64,000 nt of DNA from the IMG/VR virus record IMGVR_UViG_3300031951_021456, positions 62,001-126,000 of that record. The stretch is one strand, 5' to 3'. This document shows positions 42,273 to 51,000 of this stretch, in pieces. The translations under genes and the position numbers were made by a program. Position 1 is the stretch's first letter; the number at the start of each line of letters is the position of its first letter. Origin of the DNA: a virus. Below the pieces are notes generated by a model. That model saw only the letters and a program-made list of their open reading frames with translations, did not search any database and had not been told where the DNA came from.

Positions 42273-42322
42273 TTGACAAGCCCGCGTGAATCCCCTAGTA
42301 TCAATGAGCAACTAGGGGATTC
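42273..42322 (+). promoter_or_regulatory. Sigma70-type promoter overlapping a 12-bp inverted repeat
   Basis: TTGACA 42273-42278 and TAGTAT 42296-42301. GAATCCCCTAGT/ACTAGGGGATTC arms (42288-42299, 42311-42322) overlap the -10 and end 4 bases before the ATG: operator or RNA hairpin. Confidence 0.75.
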
Positions 42323-42326
42323 CCCC

Positions 42327-43760
42327 ATGATCATTCTCAGCTCTGAACAGAAACTGGCAATTGAAGCCGCAAGAAGACAGAATAGTAATTTAATTATTGA
42401 AGCTGTCGCAGGAGCAGGAAAAACTTTCACACTAATTGAAATTCTCAAAATACTAGAGGGTTCAATTGCCTTTACAGCTTACAATAAAGATATTGCAACT
42501 GAAATATCCCAAAGAATTTCTCCACTGAATCTTGATAATGTAAATGTTGGTACAATACATTCAATGGGGTTTGGTTCTATTCGTAGAGCATTCAAAAATG
42601 TTAAGGTTGATGGAAATAAACTCAATAAATTAGCCAAAGAAGAGTTTAATGGAGAATATGAATATCTACGTGATATCGCAATAAAGGGTGCAGAATTGGC
42701 AAAACAAGTAATGCCAAAAACCTTTGAAGACTGGCATAAAATGTTTGATCATTATAATTTATGGGATATGGTTTCCGAAGATGCTGCAATTGATGCTGCT
42801 CAATATTTGTTAAATGTTTCAAATAGTGTTAAAAATGTTGTAGATTTTTCAGATATGATCTATATGCCAATTCAATTCAATTTAAGAATTTGGCAATATG
42901 ATGTGATTCTATTAGATGAAGCTCAAGATACAAACCGAGCAAGACGAGAATTGATAAAGAAAATGTTAAAGCCTAATGGCATTCTTATTGCTGTAGGTGA
43001 TCCTCATCAGGCGATTTATGGTTTCACTGGGGCTGACCACAATTCTTTAAACATAATCAAAGAAGAATTTAATTCAGAGGTTTTAAGGCTATCAACAACC
43101 TATAGATGCCCAAAGAAAATTGTAGAATATGCTCAAAAATGGGTAGGACATATTAAAGCACATGAATCTGCACCTGAAGGACTATTAGATTTCTGTAAAA
43201 TTACAGATATAAATCCTAATCCAAATGATGCAATAATTTGTAGAAATACTCGCCCCTTAATTGAAATTGCTTACAAACTATTAAGAGAAAATATCTCATG
43301 TAAAGTTGAAGGTAGAAAAATCGGTGAAGGGTTAATTAAATTAATTAATAAGTGGAAGAGTGTCAAAACTGTTTGTCAATTAGAACAAAAATTAGACGAA
43401 TGGGCCGAAAAAGAAATACAAAAAAATAAAGATAAAGAAAAATTCACAGTATGTCAAGATATTGAAGATAGAGTTCAAACAATTAAAGTTTTTATTGAGC
43501 AATGTGAAGAAACTGATGGAATTGCAATTTTAATTCAAAAAATAAAGTCTTTATTTGAAGATAATACTAGCGGTTGTGTTATTCTTTCTACAATTCATAA
43601 AGCAAAGGGAAGAGAATGGAATCACGTTTATGCATTAGGAATGAATAAGTATTCTCCAAGTAAATGGGCCAAAATGGAATGGGAAATTAAACAAGAAAAA
43701 AATCTTTGTTATGTCCAAGTTACTAGATCTAAACATCATCTTACTATTGTTGAAGCATAA
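42327..43760 (+). CDS. SF1 UvrD/Rep-like DNA helicase
   Basis: 477 aa. Walker A GAGKT (29-33), motif Ia FTAYNKDIA, motif II LLDEAQD (196-201), DPHQAIYGFTGA (III), TTYRCP (IV region), STIHKAKGREW (V), and QVTRSKHHLTI (VI). A complete SF1A 3'-5' helicase core without extra domains. Start at ATG 42327. A helicase with its own palindromic operator could act in replication or repair. Confidence 0.9.
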   Translation: MIILSSEQKLAIEAARRQNSNLIIEAVAGAGKTFTLIEILKILEGSIAFTAYNKDIATEISQRISPLNLDNVNVGTIHSMGFGSIRRAFKNVKVDGNKLNKLAKEEFNGEYEYLRDIAIKGAELAKQVMPKTFEDWHKMFDHYNLWDMVSEDAAIDAAQYLLNVSNSVKNVVDFSDMIYMPIQFNLRIWQYDVILLDEAQDTNRARRELIKKMLKPNGILIAVGDPHQAIYGFTGADHNSLNIIKEEFNSEVLRLSTTYRCPKKIVEYAQKWVGHIKAHESAPEGLLDFCKITDINPNPNDAIICRNTRPLIEIAYKLLRENISCKVEGRKIGEGLIKLINKWKSVKTVCQLEQKLDEWAEKEIQKNKDKEKFTVCQDIEDRVQTIKVFIEQCEETDGIAILIQKIKSLFEDNTSGCVILSTIHKAKGREWNHVYALGMNKYSPSKWAKMEWEIKQEKNLCYVQVTRSKHHLTIVEA

Positions 43761-43773
43761 GCAACACTGATCA

Positions 43774-43810
43774 ATAAGAGCTTGACAGACCACACTCAAG
43801 CTCTTATAAT
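43774..43810 (+). promoter_or_regulatory. Sigma70-type promoter straddled by inverted repeat
   Basis: TTGACA 43782-43787, TATAAT 43805-43810; 12-bp arms ATAAGAGCTTGA/TCAAGCTCTTAT (43774-43785, 43796-43807). Confidence 0.8.
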
Positions 43811-43839
43811 GTTAAAGATGCCAACCTACCAATTCTACA

Positions 43840-44337
43840 ATGTCTAATCTTTTCGCCTGGAATGAAACCATTCAAAATCTTTACCCAGTTCAACCAATTC
43901 CTACAGTTCAACAAATTCTAGATGAAACTTCTGTTGGTAATGGTTTCCATAAATTTGCAGTTGAAGGTGGATTTGTTCACCTCACCACTGAAGTTTTCCG
44001 TCTAGCACTAGAAGATGCTTATGATCCCACCATGAGGGATTGGCAATTATCTGTTAAATTATGGGTATCGGATAAGACGGCAGAAACAAATTATTGGGAA
44101 AGAAGGTTACACCAAGCACTTATGAATGCAAGTGATGCATTATCAGGTGTCCATCATATTTTCACACAAAGATTGAAACGTGGTGAATGTAAAATAGAAG
44201 CTCGAGATCTTGAGAATTTAATGGGTGATTATGAAGTTTCAGTTAAAATTCTACAAGACTATGCTAAATATATGGAAAATCTCGTTAAAGATAAGGTAGA
44301 AAAAATCATAAGCAACCCTTATCAATCAACTCCTTGA
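43840..44337 (+). CDS. Unknown protein (165 aa)
   Basis: Mainly helical after a short N-terminal extension; long helices 95-160 (KDKVEKIISNPYQSTP end). No motif identified. Confidence 0.65.
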   Translation: MSNLFAWNETIQNLYPVQPIPTVQQILDETSVGNGFHKFAVEGGFVHLTTEVFRLALEDAYDPTMRDWQLSVKLWVSDKTAETNYWERRLHQALMNASDALSGVHHIFTQRLKRGECKIEARDLENLMGDYEVSVKILQDYAKYMENLVKDKVEKIISNPYQSTP

Positions 44338-44362
44338 CACTGCCAGCCCCTTGGCATATACT
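44334..44362 (+). promoter_or_regulatory. Sigma70-type promoter
   Basis: TTGACA 44334-44339 (overlaps the previous stop), 17 bp, TATACT 44357-44362. Confidence 0.75.
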
Positions 44363-44389
44363 TAAAAGGTCACACAGAGGACTCCAACC

Positions 44390-44611
44390 ATGATCCATGC
44401 ATTTTTAACCACGGGCGCGTGCATTAGTGGTCATATTGGTGACCTTAACTTTAGAAACAAATTAAGGAATGAATCGTCAAGCGTCACGGAGATTCAAGCT
44501 GATGAAGATGAACTAGCTAGAGCATGTTCATTATTGGGAAGAAATCTTCCGCCGGTAAGATTTTACCATTTTGTTGGGGTTAATGCCCAAGAAATTGCAG
44601 CAAATTGGTAG
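44390..44611 (+). CDS. Small unknown protein (73 aa)
   Basis: ATG preceded by AGAGGA, a plausible ribosome site. Asp/Glu-rich centre; no motif. Confidence 0.55.
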   Translation: MIHAFLTTGACISGHIGDLNFRNKLRNESSSVTEIQADEDELARACSLLGRNLPPVRFYHFVGVNAQEIAANW

Positions 44612-44654
44612 GAATAATAAATTGCTCAAAGAATTAGGAGTTTAATTCTCCTCC

Positions 44655-44720
44655 AAATAAACTTTCAGATGGTTTATTTGTTCTCGCTTAGTGTAATTGA
44701 GGTTCCTTATTTGGAACCTC
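44655..44720. repeat. Two stacked inverted repeats
   Basis: AAATAAAC/GTTTATTT (44655-44662, 44672-44679) and GAGGTTCC/GGAACCTC (44699-44706, 44713-44720); a further GGAG/CTCC stem lies just upstream. No T-run. Could stabilise or process RNA. Confidence 0.5.
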
Positions 44721-44756
44721 TACCTGAGCACATTAGTTTATCATCAAGGAGCCACA

Positions 44757-44945
44757 ATGACAACTGAAACATTTGAAATTCAAATTTTAGTTGACAATCA
44801 ATGGACTAATGATGCCTCTTATTTGGGGCATGGTTGTAAACAAAGCCTGAATAAATTTGATGGTTTAGACACAGCTCAATCAGCAATAGAAAGTTTGATT
44901 GCTGTTGGGTTTGATGGCTCAAAATTAAGAGTAACAAGCCCGTAA
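44757..44945 (+). CDS. Small unknown protein (62 aa)
   Basis: ATG 44757 (leader AAGGAGCCACA supplies a good ribosome site) is preferred to the long 5' extension. Acidic, alpha/beta. No family. Confidence 0.6.
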   Translation: MTTETFEIQILVDNQWTNDASYLGHGCKQSLNKFDGLDTAQSAIESLIAVGFDGSKLRVTSP

Positions 44946-44986
44946 TACCCATAAGCTTTACTAATCATTCCAACCACCAACTAATC

Positions 44987-45328
44987 ATGAAGATCAGCCA
45001 AGAAGCAAAGATTGTCAGACATCCAATGTCCATTTTGACAATTGACAGGAAAAATGGTATTGAAACAAGGGTTATCAGTCAAATGCCACAAGGAATTTAT
45101 GTTAATGATCGCTTATATTCTTATGCTGAGGCGATCCGTAAAGTAAATCCACTTAATCAGTTACACTGGCCGTCAGATGTTCATACACATGTTCATATGA
45201 ATGCTGTAACTGCATTCCTAAAAACCTTTGAAGCTGCATGTCTTAAAAAAGATTACATCCTTAAAGAGATTATTGTTAATGGTAATGGGTATATCTTTAA
45301 TTTTGACTTGGAAAATCAATCACTCTAA
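44987..45328 (+). CDS. Unknown protein (113 aa)
   Basis: MKISQEAKIVRHPMSILTID start; a THVHMN segment and C-terminal helix. Not recognised. Followed after 3 bases by a membrane protein. Confidence 0.6.
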   Translation: MKISQEAKIVRHPMSILTIDRKNGIETRVISQMPQGIYVNDRLYSYAEAIRKVNPLNQLHWPSDVHTHVHMNAVTAFLKTFEAACLKKDYILKEIIVNGNGYIFNFDLENQSL

Positions 45329-45331
45329 ATC

Positions 45332-45532
45332 ATGGCGCTTTTCAGTTTTCTTATTTCTGCATACCCCTATGTATGTTTCATGGTGTTCGGATTTTTTGTA
45401 GGAATTTCAACCTCCAATTGTGAGAGAAACCCAACTATATTTGAGAAATTAGTGCTCATTTCAACTTCTGCAATTTTGGCAATTTTATGGCCAATTGTAT
45501 TAATTATATTTTTTTGGTTGGTTGATCCATAA
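45332..45532 (+). CDS. Two-span membrane protein (66 aa)
   Basis: Spans about residues 4-26 and 42-63 (AILAILWPIVLIIFFWLV). Function unknown. Confidence 0.6.
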   Translation: MALFSFLISAYPYVCFMVFGFFVGISTSNCERNPTIFEKLVLISTSAILAILWPIVLIIFFWLVDP

Positions 45533-45545
45533 GCAACACTGATCA

Positions 45546-45582
45546 ATAAGAGCTTGACAGACCACCCTCAAGCTCTTATAGT
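45546..45582 (+). promoter_or_regulatory. Sigma70-type promoter straddled by inverted repeat
   Basis: TTGACA 45554-45559, TATAGT 45577-45582; same arms as at 43774. Confidence 0.8.
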
Positions 45583-45608
45583 AAGAAAGTCAACTTCAAC
45601 CACACAAG

Positions 45609-46028
45609 ATGGATACCAACGATTTTTTCACACTTCTCGGACTTGAGCATCATCATGTAATGATAGGCTCTAGAGCTTATATGAATACGCCATATTCTGA
45701 TTATGATTATATGTGTTATATTTTCGATAAAGACGAAATATTACAGACACTTAATAATCGTGGAATTAAGTATAGTGTAAATGCTCACGGGACTATTCAA
45801 ATTCTTGTTAGTTTTTTTAAAACTTCAAAATTTGAAATTCCTCAAACCACTCAAATTCACATATGCTTTATTAAGGATTTTGTAGCATGGGAGAAAGCAA
45901 CTGATTGTATGAAAATAGTTTCTAAAAAAACTGAACTATTTTCTAATTGGTCTAAAAAAGATAGAATTAGTCTTTTCTGTGATTTTGTTGTGTATTTTGG
46001 TGGAGACAGGCCAAAAAACTGCTATTAA
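45609..46028 (+). CDS. Nucleotidyltransferase-fold protein (139 aa)
   Basis: GSRAYMNTPYSDYDY carries the GS...DxD signature of minimal Pol-beta-like nucleotidyltransferases (GS 20-21, D31/D33), with a third acidic candidate later. No partner HEPN gene is next to it. Could modify RNA, DNA or protein. Confidence 0.65.
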   Translation: MDTNDFFTLLGLEHHHVMIGSRAYMNTPYSDYDYMCYIFDKDEILQTLNNRGIKYSVNAHGTIQILVSFFKTSKFEIPQTTQIHICFIKDFVAWEKATDCMKIVSKKTELFSNWSKKDRISLFCDFVVYFGGDRPKNCY

Positions 46029-46061
46029 ATGGGGTTGATCCATAAGAAATCCTGATCAATG

Positions 46062-46095
46062 AGAGCTTGACAAACCACGCTCAAGCTCTTATAGT
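46062..46095 (+). promoter_or_regulatory. Sigma70-type promoter straddled by inverted repeat
   Basis: TTGACA 46067-46072, TATAGT 46090-46095; 9-bp arms AGAGCTTGA/TCAAGCTCT. Confidence 0.75.
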
Positions 46096-46119
46096 AAGAA
46101 AGTCAACCTCACTTGCACC

Positions 46120-46374
46120 ATGGACAACAAGAGCATTCAAGTCGGTCGGTTGTGGACAGCTTCCCTAGCATGGAAAGATGCTGCAGAAGTATATTTAATT
46201 GCAGGAGATCTCAATAAGTATCGACACTGCAAGAAAGAACAGGCTGATCTTCTTTTGATGAGAGCAAAGATTCTTAAAGAGATTGCTGATGGAAATAATT
46301 CTCCTGATTATGTCTGGAAAGCTAAGATTTCCACATCAGCAGTGCAATTGCCCATAAGCAACACTGATCAATAA
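46120..46374 (+). CDS. Helical protein (84 aa)
   Basis: Helix-rich with Lys/Ala (WKDAAEVYLIAGDLNKYRHC). C-terminus runs into the next promoter. Not recognised. Confidence 0.6.
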   Translation: MDNKSIQVGRLWTASLAWKDAAEVYLIAGDLNKYRHCKKEQADLLLMRAKILKEIADGNNSPDYVWKAKISTSAVQLPISNTDQ

Positions 46375-46378
46375 GAGC

Positions 46379-46407
46379 TTGACAGAATCTCAAAAATCCA
46401 TTAGTTT
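46379..46407 (+). promoter_or_regulatory. Sigma70-type promoter
   Basis: TTGACA 46379-46384, TAGTTT 46402-46407; left flank resembles other cassettes, right half differs. Confidence 0.65.
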
Positions 46408-46429
46408 ACCTTCATCCGCAACACTGATC

Positions 46430-46672
46430 ATGAACAACAAGGAATTGTTTGAATCGCATTTGAACGAGGCATACATTGATTTATTTCAAAATGATGCAGA
46501 CTATTCTTATGCAGCAGCCAGAAAAACTCCTGCTGAATTGGCATCTTTAATGACAGTTTCTTTAGCCAGGGGTGAAGCCAATTTGGAAGGTGAGGGTATA
46601 ACAAGAGCCTGCAAAGCTGTAGGAATAAAGAAAACCCGTAAAGCAATTAAAGAATTTTTGAATAAGCCATAA
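46430..46672 (+). CDS. Small helical conserved phage protein (80 aa)
   Basis: DADYSYAAARKTPAELASLM ... GEGITRACKAVGIKKTRKAI resembles a family of small phage proteins with the 'KAVGIKxTxKAI' end. The TTG start in the promoter is rejected in favour of ATG 46430. Confidence 0.65.
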   Translation: MNNKELFESHLNEAYIDLFQNDADYSYAAARKTPAELASLMTVSLARGEANLEGEGITRACKAVGIKKTRKAIKEFLNKP

Positions 46673-46714
46673 AATCTAAAAGATAATTTTAGTCTTAACC
46701 CATTCAACACTCCA

Positions 46715-46936
46715 ATGGAAAATCTTTTTGTCAACATCAACCGACGGTCTGATCCAGATTCACCTAAATGGGTTAGATTGAGTGAGATTCTTACATTTCA
46801 TGATACAATTTTCGGTGTTAGAGTAATTTGCAAGGGAGGACATAAGTTTACCGGAACATTGAAATCAAAATTTCTAATGCATGTAATTGCAAAAACTACA
46901 AATACTACATTGAATGATATTGACTATTCCATTTGA
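46715..46936 (+). CDS. Small unknown protein (73 aa)
   Basis: Beta-rich start with a basic C-terminal half; no known motif. Confidence 0.55.
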   Translation: MENLFVNINRRSDPDSPKWVRLSEILTFHDTIFGVRVICKGGHKFTGTLKSKFLMHVIAKTTNTTLNDIDYSI

Positions 46937-46939
46937 TTA

Positions 46940-47203
46940 ATGAAAATCATTAAATTAAGACATCTTTCGCAAAACTCACTCATGAATTATTCAATAGGGC
47001 ATTGGTATATGAAAGGTTGCCTTGCATGTTATAGAAATGCCTTTCTAAATGAAGAAATTTTTTATAACAAAGAGACTCTACTAATTTCTATTGAGAATGT
47101 GAAAAATTCTCGTAATAGTTATATTACAGAAGAGGCATATCAAACTGTTTTGAGACATTTTGAGGCTGGACTTCTTCTTTTTGAATGTCAAAATAAACCA
47201 TAA
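46940..47203 (+). CDS. Small unknown protein (87 aa)
   Basis: Helical, four Cys (CLACYRN, LFECQN). No known motif. Next promoter follows. Confidence 0.55.
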   Translation: MKIIKLRHLSQNSLMNYSIGHWYMKGCLACYRNAFLNEEIFYNKETLLISIENVKNSRNSYITEEAYQTVLRHFEAGLLLFECQNKP

Positions 47204-47225
47204 GCAACACTGATCATTCAATAGC

Positions 47226-47254
47226 TTGACAGCAGCTCAAAAACCCATTAACTT
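47226..47254 (+). promoter_or_regulatory. Sigma70-type promoter
   Basis: TTGACA 47226-47231, TAACTT 47249-47254, then CATCAGGGAGGTTTCC leader. Confidence 0.65.
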
Positions 47255-47287
47255 ACTTTCATCCACATCAGGGAGGTTTCCCCGCTC

Positions 47288-47938
47288 ATGATTACTGAAT
47301 CTGAAGTCAATTCTGCGGTTTATACGCTTCTGCGGTCTAAGAATCTTGAGCATCTTAATGCTCATTCGGGGCTTATTGCCAGGATCAGGAGAGAATGGAA
47401 TTCTTTCAAGAAATCTGCAATAAGTCTAGGGTTTAACCCAGAAGAACACCGCTTAACTGCATACAATATTGCTGAAGGTGATCTATGGGATCATGCTGCA
47501 CATGACTGGATTTTAACTAGAGAAGGTTGTGGGTGTGGTTTCTGGGATGGTGATTGGGAAAAGAATATGGGAGAAAAGCTAACCGAATTGTCCAAGACTT
47601 TCGGGGAGTTGGATGTATATTCTGAACGGGGCTATGTTTATAGCGAGTTCCCATGTAATATCAATAAGATTGCAACTTATTGTTTTATTAAATATAAAAA
47701 CTTCAGCCAACGCGGGGCCAGCCTCATTCAATTCCCACAGAAAAACGCAACTTCATATCTGGTTAAATTACCTGAGATTGATAAACACTGGAGAAGGATT
47801 AACTGTAGATGTGTATCTATAGATGGTGGGTTTGAATTTATAGATTGGTGTCATGTGAAGGGAGAAAAAATTTGTCTAGGGAATATATTAGGTAGAATTT
47901 ATGTACCTGTAGATGATGTTGTTAAAGTTGAACTATAA
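47288..47938 (+). CDS. Conserved phage protein, paralogue pair (216 aa)
   Basis: Clearly related to the 50279 gene across its length (SEVNxAxxxL ... REWxSFKxSAIxxGFxPEEHR ... HDWI...GFxDGxWxxxxxEKLxE ... INKIATYCFxKYK). The ITREGCGCGFWDGDW stretch is a widespread phage pattern. The function of the pair is unknown; one member is behind a TTGACA promoter, the other behind a dyad promoter. Confidence 0.8.
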   Translation: MITESEVNSAVYTLLRSKNLEHLNAHSGLIARIRREWNSFKKSAISLGFNPEEHRLTAYNIAEGDLWDHAAHDWILTREGCGCGFWDGDWEKNMGEKLTELSKTFGELDVYSERGYVYSEFPCNINKIATYCFIKYKNFSQRGASLIQFPQKNATSYLVKLPEIDKHWRRINCRCVSIDGGFEFIDWCHVKGEKICLGNILGRIYVPVDDVVKVEL

Positions 47939-47959
47939 TGGATTCTAATCAATGGAGGC

Positions 47960-47988
47960 TTGACAGCGAGAGATAAACCCCTTACAGT
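47960..47988 (+). promoter_or_regulatory. Sigma70-type promoter
   Basis: TTGACA 47960-47965, TACAGT 47983-47988. Confidence 0.65.
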
Positions 47989-48016
47989 AACAGAGTAATC
48001 CACCACACTCAAAACA

Positions 48017-48553
48017 ATGTCAACAAAAAGAGAGCTTCAAAGTGAAATTGAAAGTTTGAAAAGAGACATAGATTGCATAACCAATAGAATTAAAGAAAGA
48101 GAAGAAGAATTATCTAAGTATTCAGCACCAGATCGCATTAGAGATGCTGATGTTGGTGAAACATTGGCAGATGGTTGTGTATTGATAGATTTTCTACGTG
48201 GCAAAGACCGAGCATGGGCAATTCTAGGCGCACCCGTAGAAACCATTCAGTACACTACGCTTAAAGATATGGATAAAATTAAAAAAGAATTATCATTAGG
48301 CCCAGAATGGTTTCTACCTACACACCAAATTGCTAAAAGTATTTGCATTGATCCTTGCCATTTTGAACTTCTCCCGGTGGGTGAGTATTGGACATCTATT
48401 TCTGAGAATGAATATATTCTCATTGCGGAGAATAACGCGCTTGTATTTGCCACCTTAAGATACGCGAATAACAACAATCTTTCTAGACTGGCTTGGTATT
48501 GTAAGATTGTTGAGTTTAGTGTGCATCCATCATACGATTATTTACCTTATTGA
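48017..48553 (+). CDS. N-terminal coiled-coil protein (178 aa)
   Basis: First ~36 residues are a coiled coil (LQSEIESLKRDIDCITNRIK); the remainder is alpha/beta, beginning ADGCVLIDFLRGKDRAWAIL. Not recognised. Confidence 0.65.
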   Translation: MSTKRELQSEIESLKRDIDCITNRIKEREEELSKYSAPDRIRDADVGETLADGCVLIDFLRGKDRAWAILGAPVETIQYTTLKDMDKIKKELSLGPEWFLPTHQIAKSICIDPCHFELLPVGEYWTSISENEYILIAENNALVFATLRYANNNNLSRLAWYCKIVEFSVHPSYDYLPY

Positions 48554-48556
48554 TCT

Positions 48557-48610
48557 ATAAGAACGACTTATCAATAAAAGCTTGACAAGCCATAATTCTT
48601 CCCCTATCAT
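48557..48610 (+). promoter_or_regulatory. Sigma70-type promoter with dyad
   Basis: ATAAG-aacga-CTTAT 48557-48571, TTGACA 48582-48587, TATCAT 48605-48610. Confidence 0.8.
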
Positions 48611-48635
48611 TAAAAAGTCTTCAACACTTGAATCA

Positions 48636-48929
48636 ATGACTGATCAAACTGCTCGCCAGCGTGCAATCCATGCAGCTAACATGCAATGGGCTGCACACCT
48701 AAAGCGAACCGCTCAAAAAGCTGCTCAAGATGCAGATAAAGCTTCTCTAGCAGCCTCTCAAGCACATGACCGAGTAAACACTCTTCGTGCAGCATTAGCG
48801 GCTGCTCATGCTAATCTTCAAAGTTCAATAGCAGCAGCCATCACAACACAAGATATTTCAAATAATGCTAAGCTAAATGCCATAGATGCTCGTACAGATT
48901 ACCATACTTTTATGGATAGTATCAAATAA
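48636..48929 (+). CDS. Alanine-rich helical protein (97 aa)
   Basis: Ala/Gln/Asp-rich with long helices (RTAQKAAQDADKASLAASQA), suggesting a coiled coil. ATG 48636 after the promoter. Confidence 0.65.
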   Translation: MTDQTARQRAIHAANMQWAAHLKRTAQKAAQDADKASLAASQAHDRVNTLRAALAAAHANLQSSIAAAITTQDISNNAKLNAIDARTDYHTFMDSIK

Positions 48930-48936
48930 TTGTATC

Positions 48937-49092
48937 ATGAAAAACGGTTCATATTGGTCGGATAAAAGAGACATTCCAAGCGGAAAATATGGTAAGACTA
49001 AGCTGCCTGACTGTGAATGTACTGGTATATTTACATGTAGAGTCTGTTTAGATTATAGTATTATTAGGGACAAAATCTTTCCAAACTCATGA
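48937..49092 (+). CDS. Small Cys-rich protein (51 aa)
   Basis: CECTGIFTCRVC gives a four-Cys set that may bind zinc. ATGA overlap with the next gene. Confidence 0.55.
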   Translation: MKNGSYWSDKRDIPSGKYGKTKLPDCECTGIFTCRVCLDYSIIRDKIFPNS

Positions 49093-49577
49093 AAAGTTTT
49101 CACCAACAACTGGCAACATTCAAAGCTCTTGACAAACAAAAAAGAGAGAATCCTTTTCGTAAGGAATGGATAAATTCACAGTCTCTCCATTATACAGAAA
49201 GATGGAAAAAAGAAGCTGATATTATTAAAAGGTATGTTGAATTATCACGAGGAAAGTTTCCTGATTTTGTTCTAGAGAATTTTTATTGCTTAAAATATAT
49301 GATAACAGGGGAAGCTTTTAATCTTGGCTGGGGTTTTGAATGTAATAATGTAATTTATTGGAAAGATACAAAAAGAGAGATAATGGCTGAATGGATGGAT
49401 AGATATAATCACACATGCGATTATCTAGGACCAATTAAAAGAGTAACCATGCTGGAAAGTATGCTGTATAATAGATTCAATTTTATAGGGCCAATTGAAC
49501 GAAAAATCTTGCATGAAAGTATGCGGAGTGACTCATATGGAATTCTAATGCCTCAAGGTCTTGACAAAAGCACTTGA
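49089..49577 (+). CDS. Protein with short internal repeat (162 aa)
   Basis: The end contains GPIKRVTMLESM then GPIERKILHESM, an internal duplication of ~23 residues. Its last codons lie in the next promoter (CTCAAGGTCTTGACA). Not recognised. Confidence 0.6.
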   Translation: MKSFHQQLATFKALDKQKRENPFRKEWINSQSLHYTERWKKEADIIKRYVELSRGKFPDFVLENFYCLKYMITGEAFNLGWGFECNNVIYWKDTKREIMAEWMDRYNHTCDYLGPIKRVTMLESMLYNRFNFIGPIERKILHESMRSDSYGILMPQGLDKST

Positions 49578-49590
49578 GACATTCTAGTAT
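49547..49590 (+). promoter_or_regulatory. Sigma70-type promoter straddled by inverted repeat
   Basis: Arms AATGCCTCAAG/CTTGAGACATT (one mismatch), TTGACA 49561-49566, 18-bp spacer, TAGTAT 49585-49590. Confidence 0.75.
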
Positions 49591-49616
49591 AAACAAGTAA
49601 TCCACAGAGGGTTCCC

Positions 49617-50123
49617 ATGGCTCCTATTCACTTCCACCGCGACAATAATTTGAAAGAAGTAATTGTTGCAACAAATAAAATCAATAAAGTATGTAATATT
49701 ATTCAACCGCAGATCATAGAAACTTTAAGACCTTTCAGGGGCAAAAAAATAATTAAGGTAACTCCTTATCGTACTCTAACGAGTAAAGTTTTTGAAGTTC
49801 TCAATCCAGTTTTAGAAGAATACCGAAAAACAATGGGAGGTATGTATATCTTGGATTATCAATCTAATTATAGTCTGTCTTTGAAAGTTCAGGTGCCGTA
49901 TAAATTGCATTATGATGATGGGGGGTTTCAAGGCAGTTTGTCTCATTTTCTTTATTTGGGTTTTTTGGAAAACAGTACTTACCTTAAGGACGAAGATCTA
50001 AAGTTATGTAAGAGTAAGGAAGATTATGATTTTGATGAAATTAAGTTGAAAATGGTGCAGCTTAAACAGTTGGAAGAACAATTTGATGCATTAAAGAGTG
50101 AATTATCGCGCTTCTTGCGATAA
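49617..50123 (+). CDS. Unknown protein (168 aa)
   Basis: Alpha/beta; C-terminal coiled coil (KMVQLKQLEEQFDALKSELS). Followed by a terminator. Confidence 0.65.
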   Translation: MAPIHFHRDNNLKEVIVATNKINKVCNIIQPQIIETLRPFRGKKIIKVTPYRTLTSKVFEVLNPVLEEYRKTMGGMYILDYQSNYSLSLKVQVPYKLHYDDGGFQGSLSHFLYLGFLENSTYLKDEDLKLCKSKEDYDFDEIKLKMVQLKQLEEQFDALKSELSRFLR

Positions 50124-50140
50124 GGAATAGACCATATTAC

Positions 50141-50175
50141 TCCCCGGTTTGCTAGTCTTACTGGGGATTTTTTGT
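50141..50175 (+). terminator. Intrinsic terminator (cassette type)
   Basis: TCCCCGG/CTGGGGA stem with a GCTAGTCTTA-containing loop, then ATTTTTTTG. The same sequence recurs at 59045, 60250 and 60571. Confidence 0.8.
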
Positions 50176-50190
50176 GTTTAATGTTTTAAT

Positions 50191-50250
50191 GTGACACTTT
50201 AAGAACTGGCACATTCTTAACCACCTTTCCGCCCTTACCTGCTGTAGGAT
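50191..50250 (+). promoter_or_regulatory. Dyad-type promoter (cassette form)
   Basis: GACACTTTAAGAACTGGCAC (50193-50212), 32 bp, TAGGAT 50245-50250; then AAACAAAGGGAGGTTCCCCC and GTG. Confidence 0.75.
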
Positions 50251-50278
50251 AAACAAGCAAACAAAGGGAGGTTCCCCC

Positions 50279-50905
50279 GTGACTACACAATCTGAAGTTA
50301 ATGCTGCAATTGCAGCATTGTATATTTCCGATGAATTTGATGATAAAAAGGTTACTAAATCTCTAAACTCTCGTATAAAAAGAGAATGGTTATCATTCAA
50401 AGCTTCTGCTATAAATATAGGTTTTGACCCTGAAAAACATAGAACATTTACGCTAGATAAATCTAAAGAAGACTTATGGGGTTATGTTGCACATGACTGG
50501 ATAATGATTCGTAATTTGGGATTTTTAGACGGCCATTGGCAAAAAGATAAGGCAGAGAAATTAGCAGAAATTGCAAAATCTTTTGGCCGGTTGGAAGTAT
50601 TTCAACAGGGTGATTATATCTTTCCACGTTCAGATGAGTATATCAATAAGATTGCAACTTACTGCTTTCTTAAGTATAAAGAAGTGTCACACTCACATTT
50701 GAATAAAGATGGTTATGGTAAGACTTCATCGCCATATATGATTAAGTTACCCGAGATTGATAATCAATGGAGGAGAATATATTCTTTATGCTATTCTAAT
50801 ACATCAACCGAAATCATTACAATAAAAGGTGAAACATTATTATTGGGGAATCTATTATCGGATTTTTGTATAGCAGTTGGAGATACAGTTAAGATTAATT
50901 TGTAG
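50279..50905 (+). CDS. Conserved phage protein, paralogue of 47288 (208 aa)
   Basis: GTG start in the leader GGGAGGTTCCCCC. Shares SEVNAAIAAL, IKREWLSFKASAINIGFD and INKIATYCFLKYK with the 47288 gene; the middle C-terminal region differs. Confidence 0.8.
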   Translation: MTTQSEVNAAIAALYISDEFDDKKVTKSLNSRIKREWLSFKASAINIGFDPEKHRTFTLDKSKEDLWGYVAHDWIMIRNLGFLDGHWQKDKAEKLAEIAKSFGRLEVFQQGDYIFPRSDEYINKIATYCFLKYKEVSHSHLNKDGYGKTSSPYMIKLPEIDNQWRRIYSLCYSNTSTEIITIKGETLLLGNLLSDFCIAVGDTVKINL

Positions 50906-50932
50906 GTATAACAAGCTCTCATAAGAGATGCT

Positions 50933-50975
50933 AATGCCTTAAGGGTTGACAGATCCCCTTAAGACATTCTAGTAT
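50933..50975 (+). promoter_or_regulatory. Sigma70-type promoter straddled by inverted repeat
   Basis: AATGCCTTAAGGG/CCCTTAAGACATT, TTGACA 50946-50951, TAGTAT 50970-50975. Confidence 0.8.
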
Positions 50976-51000
50976 AAACAAGTAATCCACAGAGGTTTTT

